A stretch of 64,000 bases of DNA from DATCHW01 sp036508135 (GCA_036508135.1 DATCHW010000075.1:1-64000), one strand, 5' to 3'. Positions 25,285 through 33,528 are shown, counted from the stretch's first letter. Notes: a model not told the origin generated them from the sequence alone. Numbers and translations are program-made.

Positions 25285-26002
25285 TCAGAAATTCCCTGAA
25301 CCCTTCAAAAGTATTATCTTTACCGTAATATTCCGTCCGGACACTTCCAATTGTATTTAACGAATGAGAATCCGAACCCTGAACAAATTTGAATTTTCCT
25401 GTATATTCATGGAAAATCTCTTTTGCTCTTTCTAAACTCAAATTCGGAGAAATTTCCAGTGCATCTAAATTGCATTCAGGAGGAATAAACCCCAACTGAC
25501 TCATTATAGAAAAACATTGCCTGTCTATATGTGCCGCTACTGCGAGACCATTATTTTTATGCACTAAATCAATTATTTCATCAAGACTCATATCAACCGC
25601 ACTGAACAGCGATTTTCCATAAAAACCTTCGACCTCATCATATTCATTTGCAATAATCTGGTCTTCTTTTTCTTTCTCGAAATATACATCCGGCAAAAAC
25701 CTGTTTAAATAGTCCTGAGTACTCCCAGCATCATCTAAATTTTCAAAGAACGATAGTAAATGAACTTCTTCTTTAGTTGTTATCTCCATTCCCGGATAAA
25801 CCTTCATTCCATTATAACTTTTAGCCGCATTAATTGCAGCTTCAGAATTAGCAATCGAATTATGGTCTGTAATAAAAAGCAAGTTCAGACCGCATTCATT
25901 CGCTTTTTTTACCACCCTTGCCGGAGATTGAATTATATCCGCACAAGGAGACAAACAAGTATGTAAATGAACATCTGCTTTTATTAATTTCTGTTCTTTC
26001 AT
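25277..26002 (-). CDS. PHP-domain metallophosphoesterase
   Basis: A protein of 241 residues. PHP metal motifs are KADVHLHTCLSPCAD at the N-terminus, FITDHNSI, a Glu in YPGMEITT, HIDRQCFS and SDSHSLNTIGS. PHP proteins hydrolyse phosphate esters; the substrate is unknown. The gene overlaps both neighbours (DRTGG upstream by four bases, HATPase downstream by eight), so it belongs to the signalling block of the hydrogenase operon and may act on a nucleotide signal or protein phosphate. Confidence 0.85.
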   Translation of the reverse strand: MKEQKLIKADVHLHTCLSPCADIIQSPARVVKKANECGLNLLFITDHNSIANSEAAINAAKSYNGMKVYPGMEITTKEEVHLLSFFENLDDAGSTQDYLNRFLPDVYFEKEKEDQIIANEYDEVEGFYGKSLFSAVDMSLDEIIDLVHKNNGLAVAAHIDRQCFSIMSQLGFIPPECNLDALEISPNLSLERAKEIFHEYTGKFKFVQGSDSHSLNTIGSVRTEYYGKDNTFEGFREFLNE

Positions 26003-26334
26003 CTGATTCCGAACTCATACATCTTGCCGCTAATTTGAAAAGCCGTCAATTCAGTTTTCAGAATCGTTATTTTTTCTTCATCTGCTTTTTCTTTTGCATC
26101 TTTCTGAATATCTTTATTCATCACTATTATAATTGCCGACAATTCTTTCAAACTTGCAACTGCTATTATGTTCAAATGTGTCTGCATAGTAATCCAGATA
26201 TTATCTTTTTTAGTATTCGCAATCACATCACTCAGTAAATCACTTGTATATCCGCCTGAGATATCCCTGTCAGGCTGATATAACTTATTAACTACTTTTA
26301 ATTCACACTTTTTTACTAATTCACTTAAATTCAT
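25999..26334 (-). CDS. DRTGG-domain protein
   Basis: A protein of 111 residues. DRDISGGYTSDLLSDVI at about residues 22-38 is the DRTGG-type signature, followed by the strand IWITMQTHLNIIAVASL. DRTGG domains occur next to CBS, AAA and hydrogenase genes and are presumed ligand-binding sensors. It couples translationally with the PHP gene (ATGA). A second DRTGG gene lies at 28 kb. Confidence 0.85.
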   Translation of the reverse strand: MNLSELVKKCELKVVNKLYQPDRDISGGYTSDLLSDVIANTKKDNIWITMQTHLNIIAVASLKELSAIIIVMNKDIQKDAKEKADEEKITILKTELTAFQISGKMYEFGIR

Positions 26335-26342
26335 TTTTTGTA

Positions 26343-27626
26343 TTACTTTCTATTTAATAATTTTTTCAGTCTTTCATTTTCGAGGATAACACATTCATTT
26401 AAACCAACTTCACCGTTAACAATATCCTCTGCAAAAGTTTCGCAGGTCGGTGAACCGCAAGCTCCGCAATTTATTTCGGGCAATTTAGAAAGTGTTTTCT
26501 TTTTTTCCGCCATTTTATTTAAGGCACTTTTTATGTCCATATTGATATGTTCCCTTGCAAGCGGTTCAAAAATATTTTCATATATAATATCACAATTTTC
26601 GTAAATATCTTTTTTTCCAATCGGAATTTTTGTTTCACCCAAGTAATTTATTAAATTTAAAATTTTTGTCCTGGCTATATATGTATTTTCCATGACCATA
26701 GGACCCCCGATACAACCTTCGGGGCAGGAATCCATTTCAACAAAATCAACATTATGAAGTTTTCCTTTTTCTATTTCGTCGAGGATAAAAAGGACATCAT
26801 TCAAACCCGAGACCGCAATACTATTTTCATTATTCATCATAAAACGAAGACCACCGGAAATTGCATAATTCAAACCAAATCCGCTTAAATCAAAATATTC
26901 GGTTTCATCTGTTTTATCGAGGATAATCTGTTGAATAGCCGAATATAAAGTATTATAAATTTCCGAAATCGGAATTGAACCATCCATATCCGAGTTATAG
27001 CTTTCCGATATCTGTATCATCCTCGGAGGACAAGGTGTAATATATATCACTCCGATTTCATCGCTTTTAATTCCTGCTCTCGCCGATATTTCTTTCCGCA
27101 TTTCTTTTGCAGCTAATTCCATAGGAGAAATAATCGGAGCAATGTTACTTATCAATTCGGGATATCTTATTTGTATCAATTTTATACAAGTCGGACAAAA
27201 AGAAATAATAACAGGTTTTTTCCCTTTATATTCTTTGATGTATTTCATTTGTGCTTTTAATACGGAATTGCACGCTCTTGTAATATCAACAACTTCATCA
27301 AACCCAATTTTTTTCAAAGAACTTAAGATCGTTTTTGGTTTAATATGCCTGTCGAACTGACTGTATAATGCAAGTGAAGGTATTGCAACTGTATAATTAA
27401 ATTTAGAGAAATCTTTGAATGTATTCGTTAAAGGCACAATCGCACCTGTTTCACAAACTTTAATGCATTCACCACAGTCTATACATTTATCCTCGAGCAT
27501 TTTTGCTTTTTTATTTCTTATCCTGATGGCTTCTACCGGGCAAACTTTCATGCAAGCCATTCCACCGGTGCATTTGTCCTGTTCGAAATTAATTGAATGA
27601 CTATATGTGTTTAAATTTCCCTGCAT
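26343..27626 (-). CDS. HydS-like [FeFe]-hydrogenase homologue with Fe-S domains
   Basis: A protein of 427 residues. Two [4Fe-4S] sites lie at the N-terminus (Cys19, 25, 29 with Cys48-51-54-58). The H-cluster domain follows with strongly altered motifs: ISFCPTC (Cys144) for TSCCPxW, TPCPPRM (Cys199) for MPCxxKxxE, and DSCPEGCIGGP (Cys301, Cys305). All four cluster Cys remain, but the proton-relay Cys is Phe, and the L2 Lys and Glu are Arg and Gln. A C-terminal CGACGSPTC...C site (Cys387-390-395-412) completes it. These changes point to a sensor rather than a fast catalyst. It is linked to HATPase, DRTGG and PHP genes. Confidence 0.85.
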   Translation of the reverse strand: MQGNLNTYSHSINFEQDKCTGGMACMKVCPVEAIRIRNKKAKMLEDKCIDCGECIKVCETGAIVPLTNTFKDFSKFNYTVAIPSLALYSQFDRHIKPKTILSSLKKIGFDEVVDITRACNSVLKAQMKYIKEYKGKKPVIISFCPTCIKLIQIRYPELISNIAPIISPMELAAKEMRKEISARAGIKSDEIGVIYITPCPPRMIQISESYNSDMDGSIPISEIYNTLYSAIQQIILDKTDETEYFDLSGFGLNYAISGGLRFMMNNENSIAVSGLNDVLFILDEIEKGKLHNVDFVEMDSCPEGCIGGPMVMENTYIARTKILNLINYLGETKIPIGKKDIYENCDIIYENIFEPLAREHINMDIKSALNKMAEKKKTLSKLPEINCGACGSPTCETFAEDIVNGEVGLNECVILENERLKKLLNRK

Positions 27627-28057
27627 TAATTCAAGTATATTATAAAATTAAGTTTAGTGCCCTTTGCAACAACTGATTCAATTTTAAATTCATCAGAATT
27701 CTTTTTAATGTTTGGTAATCCTAAACCTGCTCCGAAACCCAACTCCCGCATTTCCGATGTTGCAGTTGAATATCCTTCCTGCAATGCGAGTTCAATATTT
27801 TTAATTCCCGGTCCCTCATCTTCAATATTTATTATCACTTCATTGTCTGTTATTGTAAAATCAAGTTTAGCAAGCATTGCATACATTACCACATTCATCT
27901 CGGCTTCATAACAGCAAATCGAAACCCTGTAAACAACTTCCGCTCTTACACCTAATTCCTTCAGAACCCGTTTTATCTTAACAGAAACAGAACCGGCGTT
28001 GGCAAAATCCCTGCCTGTGATATTAAACGTCTGAGTGTAAAGTGTCTCTTGACCCAT
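27626..28057 (-). CDS. RsbW-like ATP-binding protein
   Basis: The ATG at 28057 gives 143 residues; an upstream GTG at 28072 is also open. It is an anti-sigma-factor-type GHKL kinase: the N-box region YRVSICCYEAEMNVVMYA, then NIEDEGPGI and FGAGLGLPNIKK. The terminal stop touches the start of the HydS-like gene. In bacillary systems such proteins bind anti-anti-sigma factors; here the partner may be the DRTGG protein or the HydS-like sensor. Confidence 0.85.
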   Translation of the reverse strand: MGQETLYTQTFNITGRDFANAGSVSVKIKRVLKELGVRAEVVYRVSICCYEAEMNVVMYAMLAKLDFTITDNEVIINIEDEGPGIKNIELALQEGYSTATSEMRELGFGAGLGLPNIKKNSDEFKIESVVAKGTKLNFIIYLN

Positions 28058-28433
28058 TTTCTGTTTTTTCACGGATACCTTTGCCGCTCAATCCGTTAGA
28101 ATATAAAATTCCACAAGCATCGAACATTTGTTTTTCTGTTGTCATAAGCGGTAAATTTTTTTCTCCTGCTTTTTTAATAATTTCAAATGCAGGTACCTTT
28201 CCGCTTACAAATACAATTCCTTTCAGGTCCATAATTTCAGCAACCTGGATTACCTGTGGATTTACTAAATTAGTCAATAATAAAGAACCTATTTTACAAG
28301 ATTTTAAAACGTCGCTTATCATATCTGCGGCATAACAATGGTCAATCTCTTTATCGAGTAATTTTTCATCGGTAAAACTTTTACACTCAAGAATATTTTT
28401 TATCTCTTTAAGCAGCATATTATTTTTTTTCAT
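28023..28433 (-). CDS. DRTGG-domain protein (second)
   Basis: A protein of 136 residues with the DRTGG core AADMISDVLKSCKIGSLLL and NPQVIQVAEIMDLKGIVFVS. It overlaps the RsbW-like gene by 35 bases and the HdrA N-half gene by 14, so translation of the three is tightly coupled. The C-terminal 20 residues are polar and probably disordered. Presumed sensor, ligand unknown. Confidence 0.85.
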   Translation of the reverse strand: MKKNNMLLKEIKNILECKSFTDEKLLDKEIDHCYAADMISDVLKSCKIGSLLLTNLVNPQVIQVAEIMDLKGIVFVSGKVPAFEIIKKAGEKNLPLMTTEKQMFDACGILYSNGLSGKGIREKTENGSRDTLHSDV

Positions 28434-29277
28434 TTATTATGGTATCTTTTCCGATTATAATCTGTCTTCTTGTCGGGATTTTTGAAGCCGGACAATGGCT
28501 CCAGCACTGACCGCAGCCGGTGCATTTATCGGTATCCACATATCTTGTTTTCTTTCGTATTTTTACTTTAAAACTTCCAAGAAAACCGGATACCGAAACT
28601 ACTTCCGCCCAGGAGAATAGTTTAATATTTTCTCTGTGACCTGCTGATACCATCTTTGGTGTTAAAATACAGGCAGAACAGTCAAGAGTCGGAAATGTCT
28701 TATCAAATAAAGCCATTTTTCCTCCGATTGATGGTTCCTTCTCAACTAAAAATACATTATTGCCTGAATCAGCAATTTCGAGTGCCGCCTGAATTCCGGA
28801 AATACCTGCACCAATAATAAGAGTATCTTTATTTATCTTTACCTTTCTCACTTCAAGAGGTGCCTGATATGCTACCCTGCTAACTGCAGCATGTGCATGT
28901 GCCTTAGCCTTTCTCGTTGCCTGGTTTTTATCACTATGTACCCATGAACAGTGTTCCCTGATATTTGCCATCTGGAAAAGAAACTTATTCAATCCTGCTT
29001 TTTCACAGGCATTCCTGAATGTCAGTTCATGCATCAGAGGGGAGCAGGCAGCGACAACGACCCTGTTCAGTTTATGCGTCTTGATAGCATTTTTAATTAA
29101 ATCCTGCCCCGGGTCAGAGCACATAAATTTGTAGTCCTGAGAAACAACAACATTCGGTAACTCTGATACATAATCCCTGACATTTGCAACATTTACAGTC
29201 GAAGAAATATTTACCCCGCAATGGCAAATGAAAAAACCAATCCGTGCATCAGATTTGTTTTGTTCTTCTTTATTCAT
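28420..29277 (-). CDS. N-terminal half of HdrA, separate gene
   Basis: A protein of 285 residues that aligns with residues 1-262 of the full-length HdrA encoded at 46.7 kb. The HdrA N-domain (ICHCGVNI, KFMCSDPGQ, ACSPLMHELTFRNAC) comes first. The FAD motif LIIGAGISGIQAALEIA is at 153-169, FPTLDCSACILTPKMV at 195-210, and one [4Fe-4S] motif at Cys252-255-258-262. The chain stops there, in the middle of the inserted ferredoxin domain, with a short unrelated tail. The missing C-half is the fusion protein at 20.2 kb. This is unlikely to be a simple truncation because the two parts are complementary. Confidence 0.9.
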   Translation of the reverse strand: MNKEEQNKSDARIGFFICHCGVNISSTVNVANVRDYVSELPNVVVSQDYKFMCSDPGQDLIKNAIKTHKLNRVVVAACSPLMHELTFRNACEKAGLNKFLFQMANIREHCSWVHSDKNQATRKAKAHAHAAVSRVAYQAPLEVRKVKINKDTLIIGAGISGIQAALEIADSGNNVFLVEKEPSIGGKMALFDKTFPTLDCSACILTPKMVSAGHRENIKLFSWAEVVSVSGFLGSFKVKIRKKTRYVDTDKCTGCGQCWSHCPASKIPTRRQIIIGKDTIINEKK

Positions 29278-29323
29278 ATAGTTTAAAATTAACTTTTAAA
29301 TTTCTTCAGAATATAAATTTCAA

Positions 29324-30193
29324 TTAATGCATCAAAACACCTTTTATATTAATCCTGTCTGTCAAGTTTTTATCAATGCCAAGATCTTTATCGGAAAATC
29401 CGAAAGCTAATCCCAGCACCTGCGTAAAAAATAGTATCGGGATATTGTATTTTGTATTAAATTTTTTATTTATTTCATCCTGATATGCTTCAAGATTCAT
29501 CTGGCATAAGGGGCATGTTGTTACAATGCAATTAGCTTTGTTATTGATTGCACATTCGATAATCTCCTTTGATAACTTCAAAGCAACATCTTCATAAGTC
29601 GTCATCAGCATTCCGCCGCAGCATTTAAGTTTCATCGGAAAGTAAACATTCTCCGCCCCGATAGCAGAAAACAAATTATCCATAGTAATAGGATCTTCCC
29701 TGTCATCAAATCCTTTTTCGGGTCTCACTATCTGGCAGCCGTAATAATTGGCAATTCTAAGTCCCTCGAGATTGAATTTTGCTTTTTCTTTAATTTTTTC
29801 AATCCCTATATCATTTATCAGAACATCGAGAGGATGCCTCACTGTTACAGAAAGATTATAGCTTAATCCGTCTTCTTTCAGGCATTCATTAATTTTCTCG
29901 TGAAGTTCAGGAAGCTCTTTCATATACCTGTGGGTTTTAGCAAGTATAGTGTAGCATGAACTGCAGGGAGCGATCATATCCCGCTTATGCTTTTCTGCAA
30001 GTGCAAGATTCCTTGCAGATATGGCAAAGCCAACTGTTTCTTTAACCGACATATAAGATGTTGCTCCGCAGCAATTCCAGTCTTCAAGCTCGATGAGGTT
30101 GCACTCAAGATGGCTGAATACTTTTTTTACGGAATCATTGTAACTGCTGTGTGCAGACTCTAAACTGCATCCGGGATAGTATGTGTAATCCAT
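29324..30193 (-). CDS. hdrB: Heterodisulfide reductase subunit B (HdrB)
   Basis: A protein of 289 residues. Both CCG cysteine motifs are complete: PGCSLE...NCCGAT...CSSC and YYGCQ...KCCGG...CPLC. These bind the two noncubane [4Fe-4S] clusters that split a disulfide in HdrB. The substrate in a bacterium without coenzymes M and B is unknown (possibly DsrC-like or other thiols). The gene lies eight bases after hdrC, and the HdrA N-half follows. Confidence 0.93.
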   Translation of the reverse strand: MDYTYYPGCSLESAHSSYNDSVKKVFSHLECNLIELEDWNCCGATSYMSVKETVGFAISARNLALAEKHKRDMIAPCSSCYTILAKTHRYMKELPELHEKINECLKEDGLSYNLSVTVRHPLDVLINDIGIEKIKEKAKFNLEGLRIANYYGCQIVRPEKGFDDREDPITMDNLFSAIGAENVYFPMKLKCCGGMLMTTYEDVALKLSKEIIECAINNKANCIVTTCPLCQMNLEAYQDEINKKFNTKYNIPILFFTQVLGLAFGFSDKDLGIDKNLTDRINIKGVLMH

Positions 30194-30200
30194 TATATTA

Positions 30201-30887
30201 TTAATTTTTAGTGGGTTCTAAAACTATTTCTTTATCGACCGCTCCATAACCGACGGTATCTCTCAAATACTGTGATACTTCAAGTGTAAGCGGCATATCC
30301 ATTTGCTCTGCTTTCCTGATTATTTTTTTAAATCCTTCGAGGTTTTTTATTTTTGAGGGTATGTAAGCAATCCTTCTCCTCTTTGCCATTCTTAATCCAA
30401 GCGGCATAAAGCTAAAAAGCTTAAACGGATTGGTTTTCAACAGAAAAAAAACAAGAAATAAAGGTTCATGCAGTCTGCCAAATCTATTCATAATATTGAC
30501 AAACGTTTTTGAAAGAGAGTGTACAGGAAAATTCGGAGGATAAATGTTTTTTTCCATTGCCAATCTTTTTAATGCGTACATAATATCAGTAACTTTTATT
30601 AATGCCGGACATCTTGTCTGGCAGGCATAACAGGAGGCACAAACCCAGATTGTTTTGCTGTTCAAAAGTGTTTCCATATCCCCTGCTCTGAACAGGGCTA
30701 TCACTTCCCTTGGTGATATATCCATTGCATAGGAAACAGGGCAAGAACCTGTGCAGGTACCACACTGAATGCAGGACTTGATTTTTTCACTGTTTGGTAC
30801 CGTTTCAAGCTGCCTTAAAAAAGATTGTCGTAAATCAGCTTCCTTCCAGGATAATTTTCCAGGTACTTTAATATCTCCAATTTTCAT
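30201..30887 (-). CDS. hdrC: Heterodisulfide reductase subunit C (HdrC)
   Basis: A protein of 228 residues with two [4Fe-4S] ferredoxin motifs, CIQCGTCTGSCPVSYAMD and CASCYACQTRCPALIKV, as in HdrC. It transfers electrons between HdrA and HdrB. The C-terminal half has a hydrophobic amphipathic stretch (HEPLFLVFFLLKTNPFKLF) but no clear membrane helix bundle. It precedes hdrB in the operon. Confidence 0.92.
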   Translation of the reverse strand: MKIGDIKVPGKLSWKEADLRQSFLRQLETVPNSEKIKSCIQCGTCTGSCPVSYAMDISPREVIALFRAGDMETLLNSKTIWVCASCYACQTRCPALIKVTDIMYALKRLAMEKNIYPPNFPVHSLSKTFVNIMNRFGRLHEPLFLVFFLLKTNPFKLFSFMPLGLRMAKRRRIAYIPSKIKNLEGFKKIIRKAEQMDMPLTLEVSQYLRDTVGYGAVDKEIVLEPTKN

Positions 30888-30962
30888 AATAATGTAAATT
30901 TTATTAATACTTTTTTATTTCTGCCTTCGCAGAAAATATAAAAATGATGCTGCTGTTTCTAC

Positions 30963-31532
30963 TTAAAGAACTGCTTCTTCGAATTTATCCGGTTCTTTAT
31001 AAAGCGAAAGTAAATCTTCTTCAGTTTCGATTTTTTGAAGCAAATTAACATCCAATTTTTTATCTATTACTTCTTTGTCTTTGAGAAAATCTATGATAAG
31101 GCAAGAGCAATTATAAATACTGTCTTTTATTTCTACGGATAAGGTTTCTTTTATTGTGTAATTATTTTCTACCTCAACGGCAAATATATCAATATCTGAA
31201 GGCATTTTTTCATTGTATGCTTCAGCAAGTTTTATAGCTGTTATAAAATTAATATCATGGTACGAATTGAGTCTAAGAGTAGGAAGCAAATCGGTAGTTC
31301 TTAAATGGTGAATGAAGCCGGGGACTTTGCGTCCGGTTTTAATAGAGTCTATTACAATCACATAATCATATCCTCTGATTAAGTCAATAATCCTAAAACC
31401 CCCCCAGGATGTTTCCTTGAAATCTACTTCCGGCAGAAAATTAAAGGTCTTTTCCAGGTAACGTTCTATGATTATACCAATAGCATCGTCACTTAGAATT
31501 GTATTTCCCATTCCTAATACAAGAGTTTTCAC
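30963..31532 (-). CDS. Hydrogenase maturation protease
   Basis: A protein of 189 residues of the HyaD/HycI family. GMGNTILSDDAIG at 7-19 provides Asp16 (Glu16 in HybD), VIDSIKTG gives Asp62, and SYHDINF gives His92, the three nickel-sensing ligands. It should cleave the MvhA precursor after His466. The C-terminal 60 residues (EVENNYTIKETLS and a Glu/Leu-rich tail) are longer than in HybD. It is the second gene of the operon, 32 bases after the Rrf2 regulator. Confidence 0.93.
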   Translation of the reverse strand: MKTLVLGMGNTILSDDAIGIIIERYLEKTFNFLPEVDFKETSWGGFRIIDLIRGYDYVIVIDSIKTGRKVPGFIHHLRTTDLLPTLRLNSYHDINFITAIKLAEAYNEKMPSDIDIFAVEVENNYTIKETLSVEIKDSIYNCSCLIIDFLKDKEVIDKKLDVNLLQKIETEEDLLSLYKEPDKFEEAVL

Positions 31533-31564
31533 TTAAAAATATTAGAAGATTTCAGATATTTTTT

Positions 31565-31981
31565 TTAAAAGTGATCCATCTCTGCGACATCATAAATGCT
31601 CATATGTTCGAAGAAAGCCATTATCTGATTTCTAAGACCAGAACACTTATGATGCATATTGCATTTAATATCCCTGCCGCATTCATTATCTCCTCCGATT
31701 ATGCATCTTTTAAATCCATCTAAACCATCACTCCATTTTATAATTTCTATTAGTTTTAGAGCTTTTGCGTCAACCTTAAGAGTAACACCTCCCTTTTTTC
31801 CTTTTTTAGAATCTACCCAGGATGTATTAGCTAAGTCCTGAAAAATTTTTGAAAGAAAATGGTAAGGAATTTTAGTTTTTTCTGAAATGTCTTTTATCAT
31901 CACATATTCATTATTCTGTGATTTTTGACAAAGATAAGTAAGAGCCCTTATAGAATATTCACAATACTTTGAATAAAGCAT
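31565..31981 (-). CDS. Rrf2-family Fe-S transcriptional regulator
   Basis: A protein of 138 residues. The winged helix has IKDISEKTKIPYHFLSKIF as the recognition region, and Cys93, 101, 107 and 113 form the IscR/NsrR-type cluster loop. It probably senses redox, O2, NO or Fe-S status. As the first gene of the hydrogenase-hdr operon it is a likely autoregulator. A weak promoter candidate (TTTG, 19 bases, TATTTTAA) lies upstream at about 32004-32036. Confidence 0.92.
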   Translation of the reverse strand: MLYSKYCEYSIRALTYLCQKSQNNEYVMIKDISEKTKIPYHFLSKIFQDLANTSWVDSKKGKKGGVTLKVDAKALKLIEIIKWSDGLDGFKRCIIGGDNECGRDIKCNMHHKCSGLRNQIMAFFEHMSIYDVAEMDHF

Positions 31982-32297
31982 ATATATAGGATAATAAGAC
32001 CTTTTAGTTATATTTAAAATAAATAAAATCTTTTTAAAAGCAAATGAAAATTTTATGCATAAATATTTGTCCGTATATTTTTTCGGGGTGTAAGATATAA
32101 AGAATTATTATTTCTCTTTATTACAATGCTGGAACATTGTAACGAGGGGTTGATATTTCCACCCCACCCCCTCCCCTTGAATTGGGAGGGGATATACAGA
32201 ATGATAATGCACATTATAATCGTCATAAACACATTCTATAAAAAAAAGGCTGCATTTTTAATGCAGCCTTTTAAATATTTATTGAGTATCGGATATC
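31982..32297. other. Intergenic region with hairpins, upstream of the hydrogenase operon
   Basis: About 316 bases hold the promoter region of the Rrf2-led operon. They also hold an 8-bp inverted repeat TTACAATG...CATTGTAA (32122-32143), a C-rich/G-rich hairpin (about 32160-32190) of the dispersed family, and the terminator of the two-receiver gene. No coding sequence is seen. The inverted repeat could be an operator, but its distance from the regulator start (about 140 bases) makes that tentative. Confidence 0.6.
32244..32272 (-). terminator. Rho-independent terminator of two-receiver gene
   Basis: AAAAGGCTGCAT (32244-32255) pairs perfectly with ATGCAGCCTTTT (32261-32272) around a 5-base loop, with A/T runs on both sides. 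It lies 26 bases past the stop of the two-receiver gene and could work in both directions. Confidence 0.85.
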
Positions 32298-33473
32298 TTA
32301 TGCCAGGGCTTCAGCAGTTACTTCTCTTAATTCTTCCGGTGTAAATGGTTTCGGAAGGAAATTGTAAGCTCCAAGTTTAGTCGCTTCTACAGCTTTATCT
32401 ACAGTTCCGAATCCTGTTATCATAATCACGGGTGTTTTAGGATAATTTGCCTTTATTGATAAAAGGGTTTCCATTCCGTCTTTTCCGGGCATTTTAAGGT
32501 CAAGAAATATCAGGTCGTATTTTTTGTTTTTTAATTTTTGTTCTGCGACAGAAGCATCAAATGCTTCTTCAACAGAGCAGTTTTGTGAATTAAGAATTCT
32601 TCTCAAACTATGGCATACTATCGGTTCATCATCTACAACAAGAACATTATGTCTTGCTTCGGAGTTTTTCCCGTACAATGCTGCCCTTGGCATATCTGAT
32701 CTATCCATACAATCGAGATAATCGCTTCCCACAGTCATTTCAACTTCGGCAAGATTGAAAGGCATATCTACATCTATTAAATCTGCTGTTGAACGAATTT
32801 GTTTTACGGCTTTTGCTTTTTCCTTTTCTTTCTTTACAATCGGGCATTCATCTTTGCATTCCATTCCGGTAAGTACTAATCTGCGGCATTCTCTTTCACC
32901 TGTATAACAAAATGCTGTTTTAGATTGTTTTGCAGGAGTTGTTGTATCCGAGCGTGTTAATTTATCTGCAAAGTCTTTTGATGTTGCCTTCTCGATTTCT
33001 TTTGCACTAAAAGGCATATCAACATCAATCAGGTCATCTTTCGTTTCTTCGGGTCCTTCAGAAATTGTTATTTTTTCCTGTATTTCTTCTCTGTCTATTC
33101 TATTCTTTCTGAATTCAACTGCTTTTTGAATCCTGTCGTTCAGTTCATTCGGGGTGAAGGGCTTTTGAATGTAATCTAAGGCACCAAGTTTAGTTGCTTT
33201 GACTGCAGATTCAAGGGAAGCAAAGCCGGTAATTACCAATACATCTATTTCAGGATAATGCTTCTTTACAAGTTCAAGCAATTCCAATCCGCTGGTTTTC
33301 GGCATCATTAAATCTGTAATTACTAAATCGTATTTATTTGTTTTCATTTTTTCCATTGCATCATCTGCACTTAATGTATTCTCAACAGAGAATCCCTTCC
33401 TTGATAATATTTTTTTGACACTGTCACAAATTGTTAATTCGTCATCCACTATTAAAATTTTTTCTGTTATCAT
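32298..33473 (-). CDS. Two-receiver response regulator with four-Cys linker
   Basis: A protein of 391 residues. There are two complete receiver domains: residues 3-120 (Asp10-11, phosphoacceptor Asp54, Thr82, Lys104) and 276-391 (Asp281-282, Asp325, Lys375). There is no DNA-binding or catalytic output domain. The linker holds two identical DLIDVDMPF boxes (147-155 and 231-239) and, between them, Cys189, 196, 206 and 210 in CYTGERECRR...MECKDECPI. The Cys set could bind a metal or Fe-S cluster. A near-consensus sigma-54 promoter lies 45 bases upstream of the start. It probably acts by protein contacts within the local regulatory set. Confidence 0.85.
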   Translation of the reverse strand: MITEKILIVDDELTICDSVKKILSRKGFSVENTLSADDAMEKMKTNKYDLVITDLMMPKTSGLELLELVKKHYPEIDVLVITGFASLESAVKATKLGALDYIQKPFTPNELNDRIQKAVEFRKNRIDREEIQEKITISEGPEETKDDLIDVDMPFSAKEIEKATSKDFADKLTRSDTTTPAKQSKTAFCYTGERECRRLVLTGMECKDECPIVKKEKEKAKAVKQIRSTADLIDVDMPFNLAEVEMTVGSDYLDCMDRSDMPRAALYGKNSEARHNVLVVDDEPIVCHSLRRILNSQNCSVEEAFDASVAEQKLKNKKYDLIFLDLKMPGKDGMETLLSIKANYPKTPVIMITGFGTVDKAVEATKLGAYNFLPKPFTPEELREVTAEALA

Positions 33474-33528
33474 TTTTTTATACCCTGTTTATTTTTGTTT
33501 TTGATTTCATTTTCTTAACCTTTACTAT

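Noticed and set aside
28420..29277. HdrA N-half as a plain pseudogene
   Set aside because: No stop or frameshift is followed by HdrA sequence downstream, the gene is tightly coupled to its neighbours, and the complementary half exists in the same operon.
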